64,000 nucleotides of DNA from contig NZ_JADMJO010000004.1 of the NCBI RefSeq assembly GCF_018780385.1, positions 1 to 64,000 of the forward strand. The letters are read 5' to 3'. Shown in pieces: positions 40,063 through 48,800 of the stretch. Source of the stretch: Hydrogenophaga sp. Its GTDB lineage: Bacteria; Pseudomonadota; Gammaproteobacteria; Burkholderiales; Burkholderiaceae_C. The stretch's first letter is position 1, and each line of letters begins with the position of its first letter. The notes beneath the pieces were generated by a model. The model was not told where the DNA came from, did not search any database, and was given only the letters and a program-made list of their open reading frames with translations. Both the position numbers and the translations under genes were made by a program.

Positions 40063-41010
40063 GTGGACACCCGACAAGCCCTCGACGCCCGAGCCATCGG
40101 CCTCATGGTCGTGCTCTGCCTCACCTGGAGCCTGCAGCAGATCGCGCTGAAGGCAACCGCACAGGACTTCTCGCCGATCCTGCAGATCGCGGTGCGTTCG
40201 GGCATCGCCGCGGCACTGGTCGGTCTGCTCATGTGGCGCCAGGGCGAAGGCTCGCTGCTGGCCGGTGGCGCGTGGAAACCCGGCGCGGTGGCCGGTGCCT
40301 TGTTCGGCCTGGAATTCCTGCTGGTGGGCGAAGGGCTGGGCCACACCTCGGCCGCTCACATGGTGGTGTTTCTCTACACCGCGCCGATCTTCGCGGCCCT
40401 GGGTCTGCAGTGGAAACTGCCGTCCGAGCGGTTGGCGCCGGCGCAGTGGCTGGGCATCCTGATGGCCTTTGCGGGCATCGCCATTGCCTTCCTGCTGCGC
40501 GACCCACAGGGCAACCAGGACTGGTCGCGCATGCTCTGGGGCGACCTGCTGGGACTGCTGGGCGGGGTGGCCTGGGGCGCCACCACGGTCGTCATCCGCA
40601 CCACGCGCCTGAGCGGTTTGCCGGCCACGCAGATCCTGCTCTACCAGCTGCTCGGCGCCTTCGCGCTGCTGCTGCCGGCGGCCTTCCTCATGGGGCACAC
40701 CACCTTCAACCCCACGCCCATGGTGTGGGCCACTCTGGCGTTCCAGTCGGTGCTGGTGGCGTTTGTCAGTTTCCTGGTCTGGTTCTGGTTGATGCGCCAC
40801 TACCTGGCGTCGCGGCTGGGTGTGCTGTCGTTCCTCACGCCCTTGTTCGGCGTGGTGCTGGGTGCCTGGCTGTTGAACGAACCCATCGAGTCCAGCTTCC
40901 TCACCGGCGCCCTGCTGGTGCTCGCCGGGGTGGTGCTGGTGAGTGGTCACGCATGGTTCGGCCAGCTGTGGTGGCGCTGGGGCGCAGGACCACTCAGCGC
41001 GCGACAGTGA
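40063..41010 (+). CDS. DMT superfamily (EamA) transporter
   Basis: 315 aa from GTG 40063. Two EamA halves, ten hydrophobic segments, with typical LTWSLQQIALK near the N-terminus, SAAHMVVFLYTAPIFAAL, and FLTPLFGVVLGAWLLNEPI near the C-terminus. Such carriers usually export amino acids or other metabolites. It stands 896 bp from the senA stop, with the AraC gene between, and may export a small molecule; the substrate is unknown. Confidence 0.9.
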   Translation: MDTRQALDARAIGLMVVLCLTWSLQQIALKATAQDFSPILQIAVRSGIAAALVGLLMWRQGEGSLLAGGAWKPGAVAGALFGLEFLLVGEGLGHTSAAHMVVFLYTAPIFAALGLQWKLPSERLAPAQWLGILMAFAGIAIAFLLRDPQGNQDWSRMLWGDLLGLLGGVAWGATTVVIRTTRLSGLPATQILLYQLLGAFALLLPAAFLMGHTTFNPTPMVWATLAFQSVLVAFVSFLVWFWLMRHYLASRLGVLSFLTPLFGVVLGAWLLNEPIESSFLTGALLVLAGVVLVSGHAWFGQLWWRWGAGPLSARQ

Positions 41011-41131
41011 TGGACGTCACGAACCGACCTCGCGCCTGAGAGGACACAGCGCCAGCGGGCGCGCTGCGGCGCATGATGGGCGAGAGACAGGGTTTGTCTG
41101 CTCCTTGACATTCCCGCCATTGGCGTCCGAA

Positions 41132-44100
41132 ATGGCATCCATGCAAACAGCGCAGCTCAGTGGCGACGCGGAAGAACAACTGCACAGAAACCAGTTGCTG
41201 CTGAAGATGGCTGGGCGGGCCGCACGCCTGGGTGGCTGGACGTTCGCCGTTGAGTCACAAACGCTGGTGTGGTCCGACGAAATCTGCGAGATCCATGACA
41301 GACCCGCCGGCTACCTACCGGCACTGGACGAAGGCATTGGCTACTACCTGCCCGAGTACCGCGGCATGATCACGCGCACCGTCGAACGCTGCCTGAGCGA
41401 GGGCACGCCGTTCGACTTCGAGGCCGAACTGACCACAGCCACTCAACGCAGGATCTGGGTGCGTGCCGTCGGCGAAGCCGTGCGGGACACCAGCGGCCAG
41501 ATCATCGGCTTTCAGGGCGCGTTGCAAGACATCACGGGCTTGCGGCTCCACGAACTCGAGCGACATGCGCTGGCCACCAAGCTCAGCGCCACGCTGCAGA
41601 ACATGTCCGACGCCTTCTTCACCCTGAACAGGAACTGGCACATCACCTTCGTCAACGAAGAGATGACGCGAACGGTGAACCGAAGGCGCGAGGACCTGTT
41701 GCACAAGTGCTTGTGGGATGTCTTCCCGGGCACGGAGAACAGCCTTTTCCACAGGAGCTTCCAGCGCGCCGTCGAGACGGGAAAGGTGGCCACGGAAGTG
41801 GGGTTCTATGAACCGCTGGGCAAGTGGTTCGAGTTGCGCTCGCACCCGACCGACGACGGTGTGGCGGTGTATTTTCAGGACGTCACGCAAAAGCGCAGAG
41901 ACGACGAGCAGTTGCGCTTGCTGCAGGCCTGCGTGGAGCGCATGAACGACATCATCGTGGTCACCGAGGCAGAGGCCGTGGGAGGACTGTGGCCCAGGGT
42001 GCTCTATGTCAACAAGGCCTTCGAGCGGCACACCGGCTACCGGCCGCACGAGATCATTGGCAAGACACCGCGCATCCTGCAGGGCCCCCGCACGCAGCGC
42101 GACGTGCTCGACCGCATCCGCGCCAGCCTGAAGCGTTGGGAGCCGGTGCGCGAGGAGATCCTCAACTACACAAAAAACGGCGAGGAAATCTGGCTGGAGC
42201 TCGATATCGTGCCGGTTGCCGATGCCGCCGGCCAGTACACGCACTGGATTTCGATCGAACGCAACATCACCGAGCGCAAGCGTGCCGCCGAGGCTCTGCG
42301 CCAGAAGGACAACCTGCTGAAGGTGGGCGGCCGCGTGGGCAAGGTCGGTGGCTGGACGGCCGTGCCATCAGTCAACGCCGTGGAGTGGTCCGACGAGATC
42401 TACCTCATGCTGGACTGGCCCCGCACCTCACCCCCCACGCTGGGCGAGTTCCTGTCCATCTTTTCCTCCGAGTCGCGCGCATCGTTCAGAGCCGCGCTGG
42501 ACACGTGCGTTGCGCGCGGCACGAGCTTTGACCGCGAGTTCCAGATCACCACCTGCGCGGGTGAGCCGAAGTGGGTGCGCGTGGCCGCAGAGCCCGCCCT
42601 GGCCGAGGGCGGGCAAGTGAACAGCGTGCACGGCGCGCTGCAGGACACCACGTCCATGAAGCAGGTGGAGGAACGCCTGGTGGAGCAGGCCGCGCTGCTC
42701 GACAAGGCCCAGGATGCCATCTGGGTGCTCAACCTGGACGGCACCGTGGCCTTCTGGAACCGGAGCGCCGAGCGCATTTACGGCTGGACGGCCGAAGAGG
42801 TCCGGCACCGTGCCGCGCGCGAGCTGCTGTTCAACAACCCCAACGTCTACGACCGTTGCCGGCAGACGGTGATGGAAGAAGGGGAATGGGTGGGTGAGAT
42901 CGAGCACAAGACCCAGGACGGCAACCACATCCTGCTGGTGTCGCGATGGACCCTGGTGAGGGACGAAGCGGGCCAGCCCCGCTCCATCCTGGCCATCAAC
43001 ACCGATGTGACGCACCAGAAGCTCCTGGAGCAGCAGTTCCTGCGCGCGCAGCGCATGGAGAGCATCGGCACGCTGGCCGGGGGGATTGCGCACGACCTGA
43101 ACAATGTGTTGGCGCCGATCATGATGTCGATCGAGCTGCTCAAGGACTCCCTGCCCAACCCGGACGACCAGGCGGTGCTCAAGACCATCGAGGTGAGTGC
43201 GAGGCGCGGCGCCGACATGATCAAGCAGGTGTTGTCGTTCGCCCGGGGCGTCGAGGGCAAACGGCACGAGGTGAGAATCCGCGACGTGCTGGGCGACCTC
43301 GATCAGATCCTGAGAGAGACCATCTCCAAGAACATTTCCATCGTCTCCACCGTCGCCCCCGACCTGTGGCAGGTGCAGGCCGACCCGACGCAACTGCAGC
43401 AGGTGCTGATGAACCTGTTCGTCAATGCCCGCGACTCGATGCCCAACGGTGGGCGCATCGCGATCTCGGCCGAGAACATGACGGTGGACGCGCACTACGC
43501 CGCGATGAACATCGAGTCGCGTGTGGGCGCCTACGTGAAGATCGAGGTCGAGGACAACGGCGCCGGCATCCCGCCGGCCATCCAGGACCGTGTCTTCGAC
43601 CCGTTCTTCACCACCAAGCCGGTGGGCGAGGGAACGGGTCTGGGGCTGGCCACCACGCTGGCCATCGTCAAGAGTCACGGGGGGTTCGTGCGCCTGTACA
43701 GCGAGGTGGACAAAGGCACGCGCTTTCGCATCTACCTGCCCGCCGATCCAGATGCCGTCAGCACCCAGAGCGGCGACGCAAAGCCCTCCGTGCCACGGGG
43801 CAACGGCGAACTGATCATGGTGGTGGACGACGAGGCCGCCATCCGGCAGGTCACCCGTCAGACCCTGGAGGCCTATGGCTACCGGGTGATCGTTGCCTCC
43901 AACGGCGCGGAGGCGGTGGCCCTGTATGCGCAGGACATCCAGGGCATTGATCTGGTGCTGACCGACATGATGATGCCCGTGATGGACGGCCCGGCGACCA
44001 TCCAGGCGCTGCGGCAGATCAACCCGTTGGTCAAGCTCATCGGCGCCAGCGGCATCTCCCAGAACGGCAAGGTCGCCCGTGCTTCCGGTTCGGGCCTCAA

Positions 44101-44170
44101 ACACTTCCTGCCCAAGCCCTACACCGCCGAAGTCATGCTCCGGCTGATCGACACGGTGCTCAAAGGCTAG
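41132..44170 (+). CDS. Soluble multi-PAS hybrid histidine kinase
   Basis: 1012 aa from ATG 41132 (ATG 41141 also possible); the frame is open into the previous gene. About five PAS/PAC modules fill residues ~20-635 (each ending in a GALQDIT, ITERK or DVTHQK-type linker). Then a HisKA domain with phospho-acceptor His654 in [13 protein letters not shown], HATPase_c ([43 protein letters not shown]), and a receiver domain with Asp945 ([12 protein letters not shown]) and Lys in PKPYT. There are no membrane segments, so it senses something cytoplasmic. One PAS has GKTPRILQG where LOV domains have NCRFLQ: no flavin-binding Cys, so not a photoreceptor. No separate response regulator is adjacent. Confidence 0.92.
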   Translation: MASMQTAQLSGDAEEQLHRNQLLLKMAGRAARLGGWTFAVESQTLVWSDEICEIHDRPAGYLPALDEGIGYYLPEYRGMITRTVERCLSEGTPFDFEAELTTATQRRIWVRAVGEAVRDTSGQIIGFQGALQDITGLRLHELERHALATKLSATLQNMSDAFFTLNRNWHITFVNEEMTRTVNRRREDLLHKCLWDVFPGTENSLFHRSFQRAVETGKVATEVGFYEPLGKWFELRSHPTDDGVAVYFQDVTQKRRDDEQLRLLQACVERMNDIIVVTEAEAVGGLWPRVLYVNKAFERHTGYRPHEIIGKTPRILQGPRTQRDVLDRIRASLKRWEPVREEILNYTKNGEEIWLELDIVPVADAAGQYTHWISIERNITERKRAAEALRQKDNLLKVGGRVGKVGGWTAVPSVNAVEWSDEIYLMLDWPRTSPPTLGEFLSIFSSESRASFRAALDTCVARGTSFDREFQITTCAGEPKWVRVAAEPALAEGGQVNSVHGALQDTTSMKQVEERLVEQAALLDKAQDAIWVLNLDGTVAFWNRSAERIYGWTAEEVRHRAARELLFNNPNVYDRCRQTVMEEGEWVGEIEHKTQDGNHILLVSRWTLVRDEAGQPRSILAINTDVTHQKLLEQQFLRAQRMESIGTLAGGIAHDLNNVLAPIMMSIELLKDSLPNPDDQAVLKTIEVSARRGADMIKQVLSFARGVEGKRHEVRIRDVLGDLDQILRETISKNISIVSTVAPDLWQVQADPTQLQQVLMNLFVNARDSMPNGGRIAISAENMTVDAHYAAMNIESRVGAYVKIEVEDNGAGIPPAIQDRVFDPFFTTKPVGEGTGLGLATTLAIVKSHGGFVRLYSEVDKGTRFRIYLPADPDAVSTQSGDAKPSVPRGNGELIMVVDDEAAIRQVTRQTLEAYGYRVIVASNGAEAVALYAQDIQGIDLVLTDMMMPVMDGPATIQALRQINPLVKLIGASGISQNGKVARASGSGLKHFLPKPYTAEVMLRLIDTVLKG

Positions 44171-44177
44171 GGGCTGT

Positions 44178-45179
44178 TCAGGCCGGCGCCCAGAACACAC
44201 TGAACCAGCCTTGTGCGTCGCTCCAATGGCGCGTCTGGCCGAAGCCGGCGTCCTGCAACAAGGCCTCGAAGGCCTCGGGCTGCCACTTGTAAGAACTCTC
44301 GGTGTGCAGACGCTCGCCCTGCGCAAACACCCGCTCGCCGTCGGGCCAGCGCACGGTCTGCCGCACAGTGGCTTCCAGGTGCATTTCAATGCGCGACAGC
44401 GGCGTGTTGAACAGCCCCACGTGGCGCCAGGCGGCTGGCGCGAAATCGGCGTCGAGCACACGGTTCACGTTGAGCAGCAGGTTGCGGTTGAAGGCCGCGG
44501 TCACCCCCAGCGCATCGTCGTAGGCGGGCTCCAGCACGGCCTTGGGCTTGACGCGGTCCACACCGATCAGCAGGCCGCCGCCTTCGCCACCCGAGCGGCA
44601 CACCGCATGCGCCTGTTTGAGCAAGGCAAGCGCCTCTTCAGGGTTGAAATTGCCGATGCTCGAACCCGGGTAGAACACCACGCGTGGCGCCTGCGCCGCC
44701 GGGCCGTCGGCCAGCCAGTCGGCCACCTCGGCGCCCAAGGCGAAGCGGCTTGAGAAATCCATGCCCAGGCCGAGCATGGCCAGCGAAGGATGTTGCTTCT
44801 GCAATTGCTGCAAGGTGTCGCGCAGGTAGTCCACCGAAATGTCGATGGCCACATAGGCCGCCGGACGCAGCACCGGAAACAGGCGTGCGGCCTTGGCGCA
44901 GCTGCCGGCGCCCAGGTCGAGCAGGATCGAGCCACCGGGCACCACGCGCGCCATGTCGGCGCCGTGCTGCTGAAAGATCGCTGCTTCGGTGCGCGTGGGG
45001 TAGTACTCGGGCAGCTCGGTGATGGCGTCGAACAGGCGCGAGCCCAGCGCGTCGTACAGGAACTTCGGCGCAATGCTCGCGGGCGTCGCCATCAGGCCGG
45101 CCACGAGCTCGGCACGCATCGCTGCGCGGTCCTCGTGGTGGAGCTGGATGAAGGGAGGGGCCGGGGTCTGTATGGGCAT
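44178..45179 (-). CDS. egtD: L-histidine N-alpha-methyltransferase EgtD
   Basis: 333 aa. It trimethylates histidine to hercynine with SAM. TPASIAPKFLYDALGSRLFDAI near the N-terminus, SAM motif ILLDLGAGSCAKAARLF, YPGSSIGNFNPEEA (the Asn used to bind the histidine alpha-amino group in mycobacterial EgtD), and HTESSYKW near the end (Glu/Ser for the imidazole) are all present. Hercynine is the shared acceptor for both EgtB and SenA in this window. Divergent from the PhnD-like gene across a 157-bp control region. Confidence 0.95.
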   Translation of the reverse strand: MPIQTPAPPFIQLHHEDRAAMRAELVAGLMATPASIAPKFLYDALGSRLFDAITELPEYYPTRTEAAIFQQHGADMARVVPGGSILLDLGAGSCAKAARLFPVLRPAAYVAIDISVDYLRDTLQQLQKQHPSLAMLGLGMDFSSRFALGAEVADWLADGPAAQAPRVVFYPGSSIGNFNPEEALALLKQAHAVCRSGGEGGGLLIGVDRVKPKAVLEPAYDDALGVTAAFNRNLLLNVNRVLDADFAPAAWRHVGLFNTPLSRIEMHLEATVRQTVRWPDGERVFAQGERLHTESSYKWQPEAFEALLQDAGFGQTRHWSDAQGWFSVFWAPA

Positions 45180-45233
45180 GAGTGATTCCGGGAGCAGTCT
45201 TTATAGCGGAGGTGTGTTTCAAAGTCGGTGCGG

Positions 45234-45294
45234 TGACCCGCTTTCTTACAGGGTCTTGCAAAGCTGACAGCCACTGCGGGGTTGAAGCGGGTCA
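45234..45294. promoter_or_regulatory. Long-spaced inverted repeat between egtD and the selenium-type transporter
   Basis: TGACCCGCTT (45234-45243) and AAGCGGGTCA (45285-45294) are perfect 10-bp inverted repeats with centres 51 bp apart, about five helical turns. They sit in the 157-bp region between the divergent egtD and phnD-like starts. A dimer or tetramer repressor binding both half-sites could control both directions. A TAATAC box at 45299-45304 reads towards the transporter but lacks a good -35. No second copy of the arm was noticed near senA/senB. Confidence 0.5.
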
Positions 45295-45336
45295 GGTCTA
45301 ATACGCCCTCCCCAATCCCTCTTCACCGGATTCACC

Positions 45337-46200
45337 ATGTTCAAAAACGCCTCCCGCACCCTGCGCGCACTCTTCACCTGCGCCGTGCTGTCCGTCACCG
45401 CCGCCGCGCACGCGCAAACCGTGTTCCGCGTCACCACCATCCCCGAAGAAGCTGCCACCGAGCAGATCCGCAAGTTCACGCCGCTGGCCGCCTACCTGGA
45501 GAAGGAACTGGGTGTGAAGGTTGAGTTCACCCCGGTGAGCGACTACCCCGCCGCCGTGGAGGCGCTGGTCAACAAGAAGGTCGATCTGGTCTGGTTCGGT
45601 GGTTTCACCTTCGTGCAGGCCAACCTCCGCTCGGGCGGCAAGGTCGTGCCGCTGGCCCAGCGCGAAGAAGACACCAAGTTCCAGTCGGTCTTCATCGCCA
45701 AGACCGATTCGGGCATCAAGAGTCTGGCCGACATGAAGGGCAAGCAGGTCTCGTTCGGCTCGCAGAGCAGCACCTCGGGCCACCTGATGCCGCGCAGCTT
45801 CCTGCTGGCGGCCAACATCGAACCCGAGAAGGATTTCCGCCGCATCGCCTACAGCGGCGCGCACGACGCCACCATCGCCTCGGTGGTCAGTGGCAAGGTC
45901 GACGCGGCCGCGCTGGACATCACGGTCTGGAAAAAGTTCGTCGCCGAGAACAAGGTCGATACCAAGGCGGTTGACGTGTTCTTCACCACGCCGGGTTACT
46001 TCAACTACAACTGGTCGGTGCACGCGGACACCCCGGTCGCGATGCAGCAGAAGATCAAGGCCGCGCTCATCGGCCTGTCGCCGGCCAACCCCGAGCACGC
46101 CGAGATCCTCAAGCTCAACCGCGCCACGCGCTACCTCGAAACCAAGCCCGAGAATTACAAAGGCCTGGAAGCCGCCGCCCGCAGCGCCGGTCTGCTCTGA
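45337..46200 (+). CDS. PhnD-like substrate-binding protein, putative selenate/selenium ABC transporter
   Basis: 287 aa with signal peptide (LRALFTCAVLSVTAAAHAQ). PhnD/PtxB-type fold: FRVTTIPEEAATEQIRKFTPLAAYLEKELG, VDLVWFGGFTFVQAN, SFGSQSSTSGHLMPR, RIAYSGAHDATIASVVSGKVDAAALD. This closely resembles the family labelled putative selenate ABC transporter substrate-binding protein (recalled as a TIGRFAMs entry; not checked). Phosphonate uptake is less likely because no C-P lyase or phosphonatase gene is present. It is the first gene of a four-gene transporter flanked by egtD and egtB. Confidence 0.82.
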   Translation: MFKNASRTLRALFTCAVLSVTAAAHAQTVFRVTTIPEEAATEQIRKFTPLAAYLEKELGVKVEFTPVSDYPAAVEALVNKKVDLVWFGGFTFVQANLRSGGKVVPLAQREEDTKFQSVFIAKTDSGIKSLADMKGKQVSFGSQSSTSGHLMPRSFLLAANIEPEKDFRRIAYSGAHDATIASVVSGKVDAAALDITVWKKFVAENKVDTKAVDVFFTTPGYFNYNWSVHADTPVAMQQKIKAALIGLSPANPEHAEILKLNRATRYLETKPENYKGLEAAARSAGLL

Positions 46201-46216
46201 ACGCAAGGCCACTCGA

Positions 46217-47050
46217 TTGAACATCGAACTGCAAGGCGTCTCGGCACGCCACCCCGCGGCGCGGGCAGGCCATGCACCCGCGCTGCGCTCGCTCGATGTG
46301 CAGATCGCCTCGGGCGAGCAGGTGGCCGTGATCGGGCCTTCGGGCGCGGGCAAGACCACGCTGCTGCAGGTCATGGCCTGTGCGCTGCCGCCGGCCGAAG
46401 GCCGGTTGCGGCTCGATGACCGCGACCCGTGGACACTTCCGCGCGCCGCGCTGCAGCGCCAGCGCGGCCAGCTTTTTCTGGCTCCGCAGGTGCCCCCGCT
46501 GCCACCGCGCCAGCGCGTGGTCACCTCGGTGCTGGCGGCCCGCCTGCCCGCCATGGGTTTGCTGGCCAGCCTGCGCTCGCTCTTCTACCCCGACGATATT
46601 CCAGCCGCCTTCGACGCGCTGGACCACTTTGACCTGGCCGACAAGCTCTTCGAACGGGTGGACCGCCTCTCGGGCGGCGAACGCCAGCGCGTGGGCCTGG
46701 CGCGCGCGTTGCTCGCGCCGGCCCGGCTCTGGCTGATCGACGAGCCGCTCTCGGCGCTGGACCCCACACGCTCGAAACAGGCCGTGGCCGCGCTGCAGGA
46801 CGGCGCCCGCGAACGCGGTGTGACGCTGGTGGCCACGCTGCACCAGGTGGACGTGGCGCTGGCCCACTTCCCGCGCATCGTCGGTTTGAGAGACGGCCAG
46901 CTGGCCTTTGACCTGCCGGCCGCCGAGGTCACACAGGATCGCCTGGCACGCCTGTACGACCAGTTCGAACACGAGCTGCGCGGCGAGGTGCCGGTGGTGG
47001 TGGATGCGCAGCCACCCGCGTCGCAGCCTGCGGTGATGCACTGCCGCTGA
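46217..47050 (+). CDS. PhnC-like ABC transporter ATP-binding protein
   Basis: 277 aa from TTG 46217, the only plausible start near the domain (LNIELQGVSARHP); the frame is open upstream into the previous gene. Walker A GPSGAGKTT, Q-loop LAPQVPPLPPRQ, signature LSGGERQRVGLARALL, Walker B LWLIDEPLSALDP and H-loop TLHQVDVAL. It has a non-conserved acidic/Pro tail. It energises the two PhnE-type permeases that follow. Confidence 0.88.
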   Translation: MNIELQGVSARHPAARAGHAPALRSLDVQIASGEQVAVIGPSGAGKTTLLQVMACALPPAEGRLRLDDRDPWTLPRAALQRQRGQLFLAPQVPPLPPRQRVVTSVLAARLPAMGLLASLRSLFYPDDIPAAFDALDHFDLADKLFERVDRLSGGERQRVGLARALLAPARLWLIDEPLSALDPTRSKQAVAALQDGARERGVTLVATLHQVDVALAHFPRIVGLRDGQLAFDLPAAEVTQDRLARLYDQFEHELRGEVPVVVDAQPPASQPAVMHCR

Positions 47051-47051
47051 C

Positions 47052-47894
47052 ATGAACACGGCGGTCCGTCCCTTGCGCAGCGCCCCCGCGCGCGACCCCG
47101 CATGGACGGGCCGCGTGTTCTGGCTCGGCCTGTGCGCCGTGCTGTTGTGGCCCCTCATGGTGGCCACCGAGTTCAAGCCCTGGATCTTCCTGGAGCCCGA
47201 CAACCTCAAGATCAGCCGCCAGTTCATCGCCACGTTCTGGCCACTGGTGGTCAACGCGGAGTTTTTGAGCATGATCGCCCGCGAGACCTGGCGCACCGTG
47301 GCCATGGCCACCGCCGGCGTCACGCTCGCACTGGTGGTGGCGATCCCGCTCGCGCTGATGTCGGTTCGCCTGCTCTCGATCTCGGCACTGTCGGGCCGCA
47401 TGGCGCGCGGACCATTCTGGTTCCGGCAGTCGGTGCGCTGGCTGCTGATCGTGTTGCGCAGCGTGCCCGAGCTGGTGTGGGCGCTGGTGTTCGTGCGCGT
47501 GGTCGGCCTGGGTCCCACGGCCGGCGTGCTGGCCATCGCCCTCACCTACGGCGGCATGCTGGGCAAGGTGTACGGCGAGATTCTGGAGAGCGGCGAATCA
47601 CACGCCACCGAGAACCTGCTGCGCAACGGCAGCTCTCGCCTGCAGGCTTTTTTCTATGGACTGCTGCCGACCAACGCGGCCGAGCTCACCAGCTACACCG
47701 TGTACCGCTGGGAATGCGCGATCCGCTCGTCGGTGGTGCTCGGCTTCGTGGGTGCGGGTGGCCTGGGTCAACAGCTCGACAACTCGATGAAGATGTTCAA
47801 CGGCGGTGAGGTCGCCACCATGCTGCTGGTGTTTGTGTTGCTGGTGGCGCTGGCGGATCGGGTGAGTTCGTGGTTGCGAAAGTCGCTCGGATGA
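47052..47894 (+). CDS. PhnE-like ABC transporter permease (first)
   Basis: 280 aa, about six hydrophobic segments. The BPD loop is YGEILESGESHATENLLRNGSSRLQAFFYGLLP, with SSVVLGFVGAGGLGQQL downstream and the RSVPELVWALVFVRVVGLGPTAG signature of PhnE/PtxC permeases. It starts 1 bp after the ATPase stop, and its own stop overlaps the second permease start by 4 bp. Confidence 0.88.
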   Translation: MNTAVRPLRSAPARDPAWTGRVFWLGLCAVLLWPLMVATEFKPWIFLEPDNLKISRQFIATFWPLVVNAEFLSMIARETWRTVAMATAGVTLALVVAIPLALMSVRLLSISALSGRMARGPFWFRQSVRWLLIVLRSVPELVWALVFVRVVGLGPTAGVLAIALTYGGMLGKVYGEILESGESHATENLLRNGSSRLQAFFYGLLPTNAAELTSYTVYRWECAIRSSVVLGFVGAGGLGQQLDNSMKMFNGGEVATMLLVFVLLVALADRVSSWLRKSLG

Positions 47895-48715
47895 AACCCA
47901 CCGCCGCCAACCCACCTTACAAGCTGCCGCCGCGTTTGTTCGACGCGCGCTGCAAGGCCTGCTGGTTCATGGCCGGCCTGATCGTGCTGGTGGTCGCCAG
48001 CTTCGCTTCGCTGGATCTGCAGTGGGCGCAGTTCCTCTCGTTGGACGCCGCGCGCAGCATGGGCCGTTTCGTGGCCGAGTTTTTCCCGCCCGACCTCTCG
48101 CCGGTGTTCGTGAAGAAGGTCGCCATCGGCGCCTGGGAAACGCTGGCCATGTCGGCGCTGGGCACGGCGTTGGCGGCGGCAGCAGGCCTCGCGCTGGCCC
48201 TGCCCGCGAGCCGCCTGCACCAGGCCGACGCGGCCTGGGCCCGAGCTCCCACGCGCTGGTTGCTCAACGCACTGCGCAGCATTCCCGAGCTGGTGTGGGC
48301 AGCACTCCTGCTCATCTCGGCCGGCCTGGGCCCGTTTGCCGGCACGCTGGCGCTGGCCTTTCACACGACCGGTGTGCTGGGCCGCCTGTTTGCCGAAGCC
48401 ATCGAAAACGCACCACCCGGCCCCGGCGAGGCGCTGCGCGTGCAAGGCGTGGGCAATGGCCGCGTGTTCCTCTACGCCACGCTCCCCCAGGTGTTGCCGC
48501 AGCTCATGAGCTACACGCTGTACCGCTGGGAAAACAACATCCGCGCTGCCGCGGTGCTGGGCGTGGTGGGCGCGGGCGGCCTGGGTCAGCTGCTGGCCTT
48601 CCACATGGGCCTGTTCCAGATGAACAAGACCGCCACCATCCTGAGCGCCATGTTGCTCATGGTGGCGGTGGTGGATGCGTCGAGTCACGGAGCCCGGCGT
48701 TTGCTCACGCGGTGA
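47891..48715 (+). CDS. PhnE-like ABC transporter permease (second)
   Basis: 274 aa from ATG 47891, inside ATGA shared with the previous stop. It parallels the first permease: RSIPELVWAALLLISAGLGPFAG, FAEAIENAPPGPGEALRVQGVGNGRVFLYATLP, RAAAVLGVVGAGGLGQLL. The two permeases therefore look like a diverged duplication forming a heterodimeric channel. Downstream there is a GC-rich repeat, then the convergent egtB. Confidence 0.88.
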   Translation: MKPTAANPPYKLPPRLFDARCKACWFMAGLIVLVVASFASLDLQWAQFLSLDAARSMGRFVAEFFPPDLSPVFVKKVAIGAWETLAMSALGTALAAAAGLALALPASRLHQADAAWARAPTRWLLNALRSIPELVWAALLLISAGLGPFAGTLALAFHTTGVLGRLFAEAIENAPPGPGEALRVQGVGNGRVFLYATLPQVLPQLMSYTLYRWENNIRAAAVLGVVGAGGLGQLLAFHMGLFQMNKTATILSAMLLMVAVVDASSHGARRLLTR

Positions 48716-48746
48716 GTGATCCGGCGCCGGGCCGCCCCAAGCCGGA

Positions 48747-48800
48747 TCAGCCCCCTCGGGGGGCAGCGACCCGCGCAGCGGCTGAGCGTGGGGGCGATGA
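48747..48800. repeat. GC-rich extragenic repeat element overlapping the egtB 3' end
   Basis: Contains CCCCCTCGGGGGG then CAGCGACCCGCGCAGCGG and TGAGCGTGGGGGCG, an imperfect inverted repeat of the kind seen scattered between Comamonadaceae genes (recognition from memory). The egtB frame reads through it, so it supplies the C-terminal tail SSPPRSAAARVAAPRGG. A looser relative is at 16232-16294. Confidence 0.55.

Noticed and set aside
42000-42120. LOV photoreceptor domain in the hybrid kinase
   Set aside because: The motif reads GKTPRILQG without the flavin-reactive Cys of NCRFLQ.
45337-48715. Phosphonate uptake and degradation cluster
   Set aside because: Only transporter-type genes are present; no phnG-M, phnX, phnA or ptxD homologue lies nearby, and the context is selenium/hercynine.
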